From Cytobacillus firmus (GTDB taxonomy: Bacteria; Bacillota; Bacilli; Bacillales; Cytobacillaceae), in contig NZ_CP086235.1 in assembly GCF_023612095.1 (NCBI RefSeq), forward strand, positions 765,001 through 829,000: a DNA stretch of 64,000 nt. The letters run 5' to 3'. Position 1 is the first letter of the stretch, and each line of letters opens with the position of its first letter. The position numbers were made by a program, and so were the translations under genes. This document shows positions 1 to 7,502 of the stretch, piece by piece. Under the pieces are notes generated by a model that searched no databases, was not told the origin of the DNA, and was given only the letters and a program-made list of their open reading frames with translations.

Positions 1-543
1 AAGCATTGCGACAGAAGTCTTTGACAAGCTTCCCAGTGTGAATTCTTCAATGATCAGTTCTTTTACAGGCAGACGTTTCCGGATTAAATTCAAATTTTGG
101 CCCATTGATTCTACGAAGGCTTCCTTGGGACCGATAACAGAAAACTCAACCTCGGGCTGGCTTAAACCTCTGACTATTTCTTTTTGCGCAGCTATAAAGC
201 CGAAATGTTTGAGCTCCGTCTCAATGGTCAGCATAACGTAGCCATTCATCAGCTTTTGTTCAATTAAAGAAGGGTCGTCGCATACCTGCACATCAGCCAC
301 AGGGACAAGCTGTTTAATGTCCTCGATTTCCCGGAACTCGTCTTCGAGCAGATTAGGGAGAATGCCATCCTGGATAATATTTTCATCGATTAAAGTAGCC
401 ATGAAAGTAAGTCCAAAACGAACATCTGTTTTTTGGTTATAATAAAAGATTTTTTTAAAGTCTTTGGATTTAATGAAGGATTGCTCCCATTCCTTATGCT
501 GGATATCCTCTTTAATCCGCTTATTTTTCAACCATTTTCTCAT
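1..543 (-). CDS. GerA-family spore germination protein, N-terminal part (truncated by window edge)
   Basis: The N-terminal 181 residues of a GerA/GerKA-type germinant-receptor A subunit, which sits in the inner spore membrane and takes part in nutrient sensing. The visible part is the soluble N-terminal domain. It carries the family pattern of a conserved acidic PxLIEQKLMNGYV-like stretch, then VIGPKEAFVESMGQNLNLIRKR and a GSLSKT segment, recognised from memory of GerAA-like proteins. The start is the ATG at 543, with GGTGAT six bases upstream. The membrane domain and any gerB/gerC partners lie outside the window, so the receptor subtype cannot be assigned. Confidence 0.85.
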   Translation of the reverse strand, partial: MRKWLKNKRIKEDIQHKEWEQSFIKSKDFKKIFYYNQKTDVRFGLTFMATLIDENIIQDGILPNLLEDEFREIEDIKQLVPVADVQVCDDPSLIEQKLMNGYVMLTIETELKHFGFIAAQKEIVRGLSQPEVEFSVIGPKEAFVESMGQNLNLIRKRLPVKELIIEEFTLGSLSKTSVAML

Positions 544-663
544 AGGAAATCACCATTATTTTCGGCATTAAGCTTATTGTTGCCGGTTTTGGAAAACTTA
601 TGAATGGAAGGCAATAAAAATAAAGGTTTAGATATAGAGTAATTTTAGAATATATTGAGGGTA

Positions 664-700
664 AACCAAAAAGGAACCTGGGTCAGGTTCCTTTTTGGTT
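664..700. terminator. Perfect 17-bp inverted repeat, bidirectional terminator-like
   Basis: Two 17-base arms pair perfectly around a 3-base loop, with A-runs on one side and T-runs on the other. It lies between the siderophore-binding gene and the gerA-like gene, both on the minus strand, and would end transcription from the former. Confidence 0.75.
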
Positions 701-810
701 AAGATCCGGCGCCTGGCCAGCCGAGTCCGTTTGGCAGGCGCTGAATTTAAAATATATTTGAGCTCTCATAAAAGAGGGGGTATTATGGGAGCGCAATCAC
801 AAGTTTTGCA

Positions 811-1779
811 TTACTTCACTAGGTATTTTTCAATGTCATCCAATAGCAGGTTCGCAGCAATAACGCCTCCGGCAGTATTCCAGATGGTATCACTGACTTC
901 ATGAACATTGCCTTCCTGAGCTACTTTAAGGTTTTTGAATAACGGATCTTCAATCCATTCTTTAGCAAGTTTGTTTGCTTCTCCATCGCCTGTTTCATAT
1001 GTGAAGTAGAATAATACATCTCCATCCATGGCAGGAATGCGCTCTTTCGTAGCATTCTTTTCAGCGAAGTCATCAACATTCTGGCTTTCCGGGCGAGCAA
1101 GTCCGATTTGATCAAGAATGACGCCTGAGAAGGAGTCTTTGTGGTAGATGCGGACATCCCCAGCCATGAAGCGGACAATGGAAACTTCCTTGTCTAATTG
1201 ATCGCCAAGGCCCGTTTTAATTTCTTCGATGCGGCTGTCATAATCAGCAAGGACTTTCTTGCCTTCTTCTTCTTTATTAATGGCTTTTGCGTAAAGCTCA
1301 AAATTTTCCTTCCAGTCTCCGCGCAATGTTTCAGCAAAGACAGTAGGAGCAATGTCATTTAATTGATCATAGATTTTTTCCTGGCGCATTTTGTTTCCTA
1401 TAATAAGGTCCGGCTGCAGCGCTGCGATTGCTTCCACATTTACTTCACTTTCTGTACCAACAACTTGAACATCTTTCATATCATCCGTGATATGGTCATA
1501 CCACGGATCGCCAGTCCAGGACTGAACGGCACCAACCGGAGTAACACCCATGGAAAGTAATGCCTCAGTACCTTCGTTAGTCAAAATGACTACTTTTTCA
1601 GGTGCTTTATCAAGCTTAGTTGTGCCCATTGCGTGCTCAACTGTATAGCCTGTATCTTCTGTTTTGCTTCCTTCTTTTTCCTTATCGGCTTTTTCGTCCT
1701 GTTCGCTGCTATTTCCGCAGGCAGCCAGGAACAAGATTGTGAAAACTGAAAGAATGGTTAATAAAGACTTTAATTTCAT
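811..1779 (-). CDS. Iron-siderophore ABC transporter substrate-binding lipoprotein (YfiY-like)
   Basis: Membrane-anchored binding protein delivering a ferric siderophore to the permease pair encoded divergently at 1985-4041. The start ATG at 1779 is preceded by GGAGGAG; an upstream in-frame ATG at 1794 overlaps that site and is unlikely. Residues 1-22 form a lipoprotein signal with lipobox LAAC. The remainder has the two-lobed FhuD/FepB fold signature (VVILTNEGTEALLSMGV near residue 60, then LQPDLIIG). It resembles B. subtilis YfiY (schizokinen/hydroxamate uptake), but substrate specificity is inferred. Fur boxes in the shared upstream region indicate repression by iron. Confidence 0.88.
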   Translation of the reverse strand: MKLKSLLTILSVFTILFLAACGNSSEQDEKADKEKEGSKTEDTGYTVEHAMGTTKLDKAPEKVVILTNEGTEALLSMGVTPVGAVQSWTGDPWYDHITDDMKDVQVVGTESEVNVEAIAALQPDLIIGNKMRQEKIYDQLNDIAPTVFAETLRGDWKENFELYAKAINKEEEGKKVLADYDSRIEEIKTGLGDQLDKEVSIVRFMAGDVRIYHKDSFSGVILDQIGLARPESQNVDDFAEKNATKERIPAMDGDVLFYFTYETGDGEANKLAKEWIEDPLFKNLKVAQEGNVHEVSDTIWNTAGGVIAANLLLDDIEKYLVK

Positions 1780-1807
1780 TATGTACTCCTCCATTTTGCG
1801 TTGTTAA

Positions 1808-1822
1808 TGATAATCATTTTCA
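1808..1822. promoter_or_regulatory. Fur box (7-1-7)
   Basis: TGATAAT-C-ATTTTCA differs at one position from the 7-1-7 consensus TGATAATNATTATCA. It lies just downstream of the minus-strand -10, between that promoter and the binding-protein gene. Confidence 0.8.
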
Positions 1823-1834
1823 TTTGTTACTTTT

Positions 1835-1863
1835 ATACTAATGTGAACGCTTTACATTGTCAA
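1835..1863 (-). promoter_or_regulatory. Sigma-A promoter for the siderophore-binding gene
   Basis: On the minus strand TTGACA (1863-1858) and TAGTAT (1840-1835) are separated by 17 bp. The Fur box at 1808-1822 lies immediately downstream. Confidence 0.6.
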
Positions 1864-1871
1864 TAGGTAAT

Positions 1872-1902
1872 TGAAAATGATTTTCATTGAAAATGATTTT
1901 CA
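1872..1902. promoter_or_regulatory. Tandem perfect Fur boxes
   Basis: Two identical 15-bp palindromes TGAAAATGATTTTCA occupy 1872-1886 and 1888-1902, offset by 16 bp. Each matches the 7-1-7 Fur pattern. They sit between the divergent promoters and can control both directions. Confidence 0.85.
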
Positions 1903-1908
1903 AACTCG

Positions 1909-1937
1909 TTGACAGCTAATCCTCTGTACAATAGACT
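1909..1937 (+). promoter_or_regulatory. Sigma-A promoter for the permease operon
   Basis: TTGACA at 1909-1914 and TAGACT at 1932-1937 with a 17-bp spacer. It abuts the second tandem Fur box. Confidence 0.55.
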
Positions 1938-1984
1938 GAAAATGTAGCTAAACCTTATTAAATAGATACAAGAAGGGTCCTTCA

Positions 1985-2986
1985 ATGTTATTAAAAACAA
2001 ATTTTCTGAGATGGGCTGGGCTATTGACAGCTGTTCTCCTATTACTAGTTTTAATGTCTTTCAGTATTGTATACGGATATACCGACACGACCTGGAAGAT
2101 GGCGTTTGATGCATTTACAAATTTTGATGGAACGAATGAACATATAATCATTCAATCTGTCCGTATGCCGAGAGCTTTGATTGCAGCTTCTGTAGGGGCA
2201 AGCTTAGCCATTGCGGGTGTCCTGCTCCAGTCATTAACAAAGAATCCTCTGGCTGCTCCTGAGATCTTCGGAATTAATGCAGGTGCCGGATTTGCAGTTG
2301 TCATAACAGTAGCGCTATTTTCAATCAGTAATCTTCAGGTCTTTACATGGGTATCATTTCTAGGAGCTGCTGTTTCATTTATATTTGTATATATTATCGG
2401 CTCTATCGGCAGGGAAGGCCTGACGCCTATGAAATTAACCCTAGCCGGTGCGGCGATGAGTGCCATGTTTGCTTCGATGACACAAGGCTTTCTCGTCATT
2501 AATGAGACTGCCCTGGAGCAGGTGCTGTTTTGGCTGGCGGGATCTGTATCCGGAAGAAAGCTTGAGACCCTTGCAGCTGTATTCCCATATTTGCTGGCCG
2601 GCTGGATCTTTTCATTAATCATTGCTGGAAAGTTGAATGTCCTGTCAATGGGTGAGGACGTTGCGAAAGGGCTGGGCTTGAAAACAGGAATGCTTAAATT
2701 GGGTGCAGGTATTGCTACCGTTCTTCTCTCAGGAGGAGCGGTAGCTGTTGCAGGTCCCATTGGCTTCCTCGGCATTGTCATTCCACATTTGACACGGGCT
2801 GTCGTGGGCATTGATCATCGCTGGGTTATTCCGTACGCGGGTCTTCTCGGCGGGATGCTCCTTCTGATTGCAGACATAGCATCCAGGTACATCATCATGC
2901 CGCAGGAAGTGCCTGTCGGGGTCATGACCGCCGTCATTGGAACTCCTTTCTTTGTGTACATTGCCAGAAGGGGGTTCAATAAATAG
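1985..2986 (+). CDS. Iron-siderophore ABC transporter permease (FecCD family, YfiZ-like)
   Basis: One of two integral membrane subunits forming the siderophore channel. The 333 residues contain about nine to ten hydrophobic segments with FecCD hallmarks: RMPRALIAASVGASLAIAG, QSLTKNPLAAPEIFGINAGA, and a GPIGFLGIVIPHLTR motif near the C-terminus where the ATPase docks. The start ATG at 1985 follows AGAAGG. The stop overlaps the next start by one base, indicating translational coupling. Family and length fit BtuC/FhuB-type permeases well. Confidence 0.9.
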   Translation: MLLKTNFLRWAGLLTAVLLLLVLMSFSIVYGYTDTTWKMAFDAFTNFDGTNEHIIIQSVRMPRALIAASVGASLAIAGVLLQSLTKNPLAAPEIFGINAGAGFAVVITVALFSISNLQVFTWVSFLGAAVSFIFVYIIGSIGREGLTPMKLTLAGAAMSAMFASMTQGFLVINETALEQVLFWLAGSVSGRKLETLAAVFPYLLAGWIFSLIIAGKLNVLSMGEDVAKGLGLKTGMLKLGAGIATVLLSGGAVAVAGPIGFLGIVIPHLTRAVVGIDHRWVIPYAGLLGGMLLLIADIASRYIIMPQEVPVGVMTAVIGTPFFVYIARRGFNK

Positions 2987-4041
2987 TGAAAAAATATTAT
3001 AATTTTCGCCTTTTGGGCGATAAGGTATCTTTTTTAGTAAACCGGAAAGCACTTATCACATTTTTATTGTTGGCAGCAGCTGCTGCTGGAGTATTCGTAA
3101 TCAGCACCGGCACGGGTGAAATGAAAATTAGCCCTCTAAAGGTAGTGCAGGTATTCTTTGGCGGTGGTTCGGATATGGATAGGCTGATCATTCAATCATT
3201 CAGACTGCCAAGAATCATCGTTGCCTTAATGGTGGGAATGGCGCTTGCTGCTGCGGGGGGCATCCTGCAGGGGATTATCAGAAATCCGCTTGCATCGCCT
3301 GATATTATCGGGATTACAGGGGGAGCATCTGTAGCAGTTGTAGGGTTTCTTGCTTTCTTTAGTGACAAAAACAATGCATTAACAGTAAGTATTAATTGGA
3401 TGCCTCTTGCAGCTTTTGCGGGTGCTGCTATTTTGGCTTTCCTTGTTTATTTTCTGGCCTACAAGGATGGAGTGTCGCCAATACGCCTTGTTTTAATTGG
3501 GATTGGGCTTGCAAGCTTAATGAAGGCACTGACCACTTTGATGATGGTATTTGGGCCAATTTATCAGGCCAGCCAGGCGAATATCTGGATAACCGGGACA
3601 GTTTACGGCTCAAATTGGGATAATGTCGCAATTTTAGTCCCATGGACGCTCGTGTTTCTGGTACTGGCGTTTGTTCTCTCGCGTAATGTCAATATCCAGG
3701 AACTTGGCGATGATATTGCCATGGGTGTAGGCAGCACTGTACAGAAATACCGTTTTCTTTTGCTGATGGTGAGCACGGCATTAATTGGCGGAGCTGTCGC
3801 GTTCGGCGGAGGGATAGGCTTTGTCGGTTTAATGGCTCCTCATATGGCACGAAGGATGGTAGGCTCTGCTTTTGGCGCTTTGCTTCCGGCTTCTGCATTG
3901 ATTGGCGGAATCCTGGTCATGGCAGCCGACCTGATAGGCAGGACTTTGTTCTCGCCGCTTGAGATTCCGGCGGGGGTGTTTACAGCCAGCATCGGCGCAC
4001 CTTACTTTATTTACCTGCTTTTCAAGAAAAGAAACGCATAA
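2986..4041 (+). CDS. Iron-siderophore ABC transporter permease (FecCD family, YfhA-like)
   Basis: Second permease subunit, 351 residues, GTG start at 2986 sharing a base with the upstream stop; the ribosome site AAGGGGG lies inside the upstream gene. It repeats the FecCD signatures (RLPRIIVALMVGMALAAAGG, RNPLASPDIIGITGGA, GGIGFVGLMAPHMAR). The N-terminus has about 20 polar residues before the first membrane helix. Paired tandem permeases of this type form a heterodimer, as YfiZ/YfhA do in B. subtilis. Confidence 0.9.
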   Translation: MKKYYNFRLLGDKVSFLVNRKALITFLLLAAAAAGVFVISTGTGEMKISPLKVVQVFFGGGSDMDRLIIQSFRLPRIIVALMVGMALAAAGGILQGIIRNPLASPDIIGITGGASVAVVGFLAFFSDKNNALTVSINWMPLAAFAGAAILAFLVYFLAYKDGVSPIRLVLIGIGLASLMKALTTLMMVFGPIYQASQANIWITGTVYGSNWDNVAILVPWTLVFLVLAFVLSRNVNIQELGDDIAMGVGSTVQKYRFLLLMVSTALIGGAVAFGGGIGFVGLMAPHMARRMVGSAFGALLPASALIGGILVMAADLIGRTLFSPLEIPAGVFTASIGAPYFIYLLFKKRNA

Positions 4042-4122
4042 ACTGGAAAAGCTTGAAACTCGTATGATACAGGCAACTGGAGAGCCTATAGATATAAATA
4101 TTAGGAAAAGGAGAGGGCAGAG

Positions 4123-4947
4123 ATGACAGCAGGGCAAGCAATCGCTACCAAAGACTTAACCTTGTCATATGGAGACACCATTATTATTAATGAACTGGAC
4201 CTGGAAATACCTAAAGGGGAAATCACTGTATTTATTGGTGGAAATGGCTGCGGGAAATCGACATTGCTAAGGTCTATTGCCAGGCTGCTAAAGCCGAAAT
4301 CTGGTGCTGTATTATTGGAAGGTGAGGCTATAGCCAAGCTTTCCACGAAAGATGTTGCCAGGAAGATGGCGATTCTGCCTCAATCTCCTTTAGCTCCGGA
4401 AGGTCTCACTGTTCTTCAGCTTGTCAAACAGGGAAGATACCCCTATCAAACATGGCTGAAGCAATGGTCTACTGAAGACGAGTTAAAAGTCAGAAATGCT
4501 TTGAAGGCAACACGAATGGAAGAATTGAAAGACCGGACAGTCGATTCCCTGTCAGGGGGGCAGCGTCAGAGGGCCTGGATTGCCATGACTCTGGCACAGG
4601 ATACAGATACCATTCTGCTGGATGAGCCAACAACCTATTTGGATATGACACATCAAATTGAAATCCTTGATTTATTATTCGAGTTGAATGAAAAGGAACA
4701 GCGTACCATCGTTATGGTACTTCATGATCTGAATTTAGCCTGCCGTTATGCTCATAATATTGTTGCGATAAAGGATCAAAAGGTTTTTGCTCAGGGCAAG
4801 CCGGAACATGTCATTAATTGCGGATTGGTTAAAAACGTGTTTGGCATGGAATGTGAAGTGACGATAGACCCATTATTCGGCACACCGCTATGCATCCCAT
4901 ATGGTAAAGGGCGATGTATTTTAAAGGGGCAAGGACTTCAGGGATGA
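4123..4947 (+). CDS. yusV: Iron-siderophore ABC transporter ATPase (YusV-like)
   Basis: Cytoplasmic ATPase powering the upstream permeases. It has Walker A GGNGCGKST (near residue 39), the ABC signature LSGGQRQR, Walker B ILLDEPTTYLD, and the switch histidine in VLHDLN. Its 274 residues match YusV, which in B. subtilis serves several siderophore systems. The start ATG at 4123 follows AAAGGAG. The 80-bp gap from the permease contains no terminator, so it is probably in the same Fur-controlled operon. It overlaps the next gene by four bases. Confidence 0.9.
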   Translation: MTAGQAIATKDLTLSYGDTIIINELDLEIPKGEITVFIGGNGCGKSTLLRSIARLLKPKSGAVLLEGEAIAKLSTKDVARKMAILPQSPLAPEGLTVLQLVKQGRYPYQTWLKQWSTEDELKVRNALKATRMEELKDRTVDSLSGGQRQRAWIAMTLAQDTDTILLDEPTTYLDMTHQIEILDLLFELNEKEQRTIVMVLHDLNLACRYAHNIVAIKDQKVFAQGKPEHVINCGLVKNVFGMECEVTIDPLFGTPLCIPYGKGRCILKGQGLQG

Positions 4948-5711
4948 TTAAATTAACAGGAGAACAGGCAGAAGCTCTCGGGCAATTCAGGCTTGCCCGG
5001 AATTCAGGGGAAAGCTCTCCTTTAACCATTAAAGTGGAAAATTTGCTGGATTCATCTCAAACGAGTGCGTATCTGAAAGAAGTGAAGAACCATTTAGGAG
5101 CACCTGATAACAAAACGGCAGCTTCTATTTTAATCAAAAGGTATGCCTTTCTGCCTGTCATTTACTTGTATTGCATGACGTCCTGGAACGTGAAATTGGA
5201 TATCAGGCATGAAAATATAACATTTGTCAGTCAGGAAAGAGACGGTCTGTGGCTTCCGGTTTTTCGTTTTGACAGCCTTCAGGGTCAAGGCGCCGGGACA
5301 GATAGGGATCAATGGAGAGAGGATGCAGTGAGAACTCTTTTTAATGGCCATATCTTTCCGGTAATCAATAGAATAGCTGGCGAAGCAAAAGTCTCTAAAC
5401 TTATTCTTTGGGAGAATATAGCGATTTATCTGTTCTGGCTTTACGAAAAGATTTTACCCTTGGAAACACATTCGGAAAGAGCGGCTGAAGATTATCGGTT
5501 TATCCTGGAGGAAGCTCCAGGCAATTTATTCGGCGATGAAAATACCAATCCCTTAAAGAAATTTGACAACAGGAAAATATTGAGTGAAAACACCGGGGAA
5601 ATGGTGCGGCCCAGAAAAACATGCTGCTACTCCTACTTGACCAGCAGCGGTAAACGATGCGGGACTTGTCCACTTTCCTGCACCAGTAAAAGGAGGATTC
5701 CTGATGAATGA
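4944..5711 (+). CDS. FhuF-like ferric-siderophore reductase, [2Fe-2S] protein
   Basis: A 255-residue cytoplasmic protein ending in the FhuF cysteine pattern C-C-x10-C-x2-C (C227, C228, C239, C242), which binds a [2Fe-2S] cluster in Escherichia coli FhuF. The rest is only weakly recognisable and is often labelled IucA/IucC C-terminal-like. The likely role is reductive release of iron from the imported siderophore. The ATG at 4944 overlaps the ATPase stop (ATGA), so it is translationally coupled. A longer frame starting at 4914 lies wholly inside the ATPase gene and was not chosen. Confidence 0.78.
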   Translation: MIKLTGEQAEALGQFRLARNSGESSPLTIKVENLLDSSQTSAYLKEVKNHLGAPDNKTAASILIKRYAFLPVIYLYCMTSWNVKLDIRHENITFVSQERDGLWLPVFRFDSLQGQGAGTDRDQWREDAVRTLFNGHIFPVINRIAGEAKVSKLILWENIAIYLFWLYEKILPLETHSERAAEDYRFILEEAPGNLFGDENTNPLKKFDNRKILSENTGEMVRPRKTCCYSYLTSSGKRCGTCPLSCTSKRRIPDE

Positions 5712-5952
5712 TCGTTTGAAGGAACAGCTGGATGGCCTGCTTGAAAAATATACCGAACTCCTAATCGGCGAGGCCACTCCGGAGTTAAAAGAAAAGGTTG
5801 AAGCTTGGGCACTGTATTCTTTTATTGCGAAATCCATGCCGCCTTTAGCCAAGCACTGGAATGATACATATCCTGATGCGAAAGATGAAATGAAAACACT
5901 GATAGCTGAAATTAAAACATTGAATGAAGAGATGAGAAGCAAAAAACAGTAA
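5704..5952 (+). CDS. yusU: YusU-like small protein (DUF2573)
   Basis: An 82-residue, mostly helical, charged protein with no signal or membrane segment. It begins eight bases inside the end of the FhuF-like gene, with a strong AAAGGAGG site, and is the last gene before a strong terminator. Position next to yusV and length match B. subtilis YusU. Function unknown. Confidence 0.75.
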   Translation: MNDRLKEQLDGLLEKYTELLIGEATPELKEKVEAWALYSFIAKSMPPLAKHWNDTYPDAKDEMKTLIAEIKTLNEEMRSKKQ

Positions 5953-5967
5953 AGATATTTTATATTT

Positions 5968-6003
5968 AAAACAACCGCTGCCATTAAAAGCAGCGGTTGT
6001 TTA
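5968..6003 (+). terminator. Rho-independent terminator of the siderophore operon
   Basis: A 12-bp stem (AAACAACCGCTG with its complement) and a short loop, ending in TTT. Confidence 0.85.
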
Positions 6004-6025
6004 GCATATTGCAAATTCGATATTT

Positions 6026-6330
6026 GTCTAGCTCCAGCGCCTACCCCCTCGAGGTCACAAGCTTGTCTTGTTGCGGCTCCTAGGGACTCGGGGTCATAAG
6101 CCGTTTCCTTTCAGAAGGAAGAACGCCTTCTTACAGGAACCGTCTTATGCCTGTCGTCCCTGGACAGTCGCCTCCACATTTCGGGCAATCCTCCCAAAAA
6201 GGCAAAGAACGCCTTTCCGTGAGGCTCGTCTTGTGCTTGAGGGCCGCAGGATGCGGGTCATGCAGACGTTGCCACAGGACGTGGCGTTCTTAGTCTGCGT
6301 TCCTTCGTGGACAAGGCGCTTCCGCTTTTC
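6026..6330 (+). repeat. Intergenic repeat, family C, long copy
   Basis: A roughly 305-bp non-coding stretch starting GTCTAGCTCCAGCGCC and ending GGCGCTTCCGCTTTTC. The same end motifs recur at 31995-32115 (inverted, about 120 bp) and, degenerate, at 38025-38108. It is GC-richer than its surroundings and full of short inverted repeats. It ends at the base adjoining the stop codon of the coat gene on the other strand. An open frame of 98 codons runs through it but lacks a ribosome site and protein-like composition. Confidence 0.7.
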
Positions 6331-6678
6331 CTATTGCATCTGGCCATTGCCATATGGCAATTGATTCGTATAGCCCTGGAACTGCTGATAAGATTGCTGG
6401 AGCTTTTGCTGATCTGCAGCTTCAACCTTATACCAGCCTTTTTTGAACATTAGATTGTAAAATTCTCTCTGCTGGTTTTGGGTTTCATTGAATGCTGCAA
6501 GAATATCCTGATAGAGGTTCTGGTGGCTTGCCTCATTTAAGGCAACTGAATAGGCATCTGTCATATATTTTTCAGTAGACAGAATATCATTTGTAAAATC
6601 CCGCTCATTCATTTGCGGTGTTTTATTTACCTGTGTTTCGGAATTTTGAATCGTATTGGGATTCTGGTTCTGGTTCAT
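6331..6678 (-). CDS. yusN: CotF-family spore coat protein (YusN-like)
   Basis: A 115-residue Gln/Asn-rich protein with the CotF-type helical core (NDILSTEKYMTDAYSVALNEASH, then FYNLMFKKGWYKVEAAD). Expected in the spore coat. The ATG at 6678 is preceded by GGAAGGAG at a suitable distance; a TTG two codons upstream is too close to that site. It follows another CotF-like gene by 15 bases, so the two form an operon. The position between the yusU/yusV and fad genes matches B. subtilis yusN. Confidence 0.8.
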   Translation of the reverse strand: MNQNQNPNTIQNSETQVNKTPQMNERDFTNDILSTEKYMTDAYSVALNEASHQNLYQDILAAFNETQNQQREFYNLMFKKGWYKVEAADQQKLQQSYQQFQGYTNQLPYGNGQMQ

Positions 6679-6693
6679 TTTCAATGCTCCTTC

Positions 6694-6966
6694 CTATTGC
6701 ATTCCCATAAAGTTTTGCTGACTTTGCTGGTTTAAATGAACAAGCAGCTGTTCATAGTGACGCTGATGCATTTGACCGCACTGCTCGAAATGTGTTTTTA
6801 GCTCCTGGTCCTGGCATTGCTGCGCGTAAAAATGCGCTTTTTTGCAGGCCAGAAGATTCCATGAAAGCATGTCTGTTAAGTAAAGGGCATCTTTAGTGGA
6901 AATGACAGCAGGAGGCTGCTGCATAATGCCCTGCTGATTCTGCATGTTCATATTTTGCTGCTGCAT
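6694..6966 (-). CDS. CotF-family spore coat protein, short paralogue
   Basis: A 90-residue protein with a Gln/Asn/Met-rich N-terminus and a CotF-type helix pair (STKDALYLTDMLSWNLLACKKAH, then QMHQRHYEQLLVHL). The ATG at 6966 follows GGAGGA; the in-frame ATG at 6981 would overlap that site. It is co-directional with, and 15 bases upstream of, the longer CotF-like gene. The two differ enough to be old paralogues. Mother-cell expression is expected, but no clear sigma-K promoter was seen. Confidence 0.78.
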   Translation of the reverse strand: MQQQNMNMQNQQGIMQQPPAVISTKDALYLTDMLSWNLLACKKAHFYAQQCQDQELKTHFEQCGQMHQRHYEQLLVHLNQQSQQNFMGMQ

Positions 6967-7110
6967 AATTTGTTCCTCCAATTCTAATAGCGTTATTCGA
7001 ACATATCTTGCCTCTGAAAAACGTTTGCTATTCTGCGGCAGATGATTTACCTATCTGCATAATGCATACTATAAAAAGGCCGAAGGCAGCCTGTTTTCAA
7101 AAAAAACGGC

Positions 7111-7242
7111 TCATTGCTTATATTGATTATTTTGGCTATTTCTTTTCTTAGGTCCTTCCCTCTCAACAGTCGGGCCTGCATCTCCCTGGACACTAGCAGC
7201 GCTGACTCCTGCCTTAGAAGGATCTTTTTTCATTTTTCCCAC
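7111..7242 (-). CDS. yuzL: YuzL family small protein
   Basis: A 43-residue basic protein of low complexity, reading MGKMKKDPSKAGVSAASVQG and then a Gln/Asn-rich tail. The GTG start at 7242 has an excellent GGAGGTG six bases upstream. It is too short for most gene finders. Location directly upstream of fadN and divergent from it matches yuzL in B. subtilis. Function unknown; the composition resembles small spore proteins, which is inference. Confidence 0.72.
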   Translation of the reverse strand: MGKMKKDPSKAGVSAASVQGDAGPTVEREGPKKRNSQNNQYKQ

Positions 7243-7460
7243 TTCTTTCACCTCCGCTCACGAACTAAGAATGTTTCCTTTTTAGAGTGTCCAAAACACT
7301 TATTTCAAATTGCACAAAAAAATTACAGCTGAGGCAGTATGAAATTTCAAAACATTTTTAAATTTCCGCTTAAAATCATTGCGTAAATTTTGCAAATATT
7401 TTATAGTTATAATTAACAGAACTCATTCAGAAGAGAAGCATATTTTTTTTGAAAATAAAA

Positions 7461-7478
7461 TGAATGAGTATTCATTCA
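7461..7478. promoter_or_regulatory. FadR-type operator
   Basis: TGAATGA-GTAT-TCATTCA is a perfect 7-4-7 inverted repeat. It matches the B. subtilis FadR (TetR family, acyl-CoA responsive) operator pattern and lies about 25 bp upstream of the fadN start. Confidence 0.85.
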
Positions 7479-7502
7479 AAAAAGCAAAAGGGGGAAACAA
7501 AG

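Noticed and set aside
2335..2811. 158-codon minus-strand open frame opposite the permease
   Set aside because: Antisense shadow of a clear FecCD permease, with low-complexity Pro/Thr/Ala content and no ribosome site.
6068..6364. 98-codon plus-strand open frame
   Set aside because: It lies inside a multi-copy intergenic repeat, has no ribosome site, and overlaps the end of the coat gene on the other strand.
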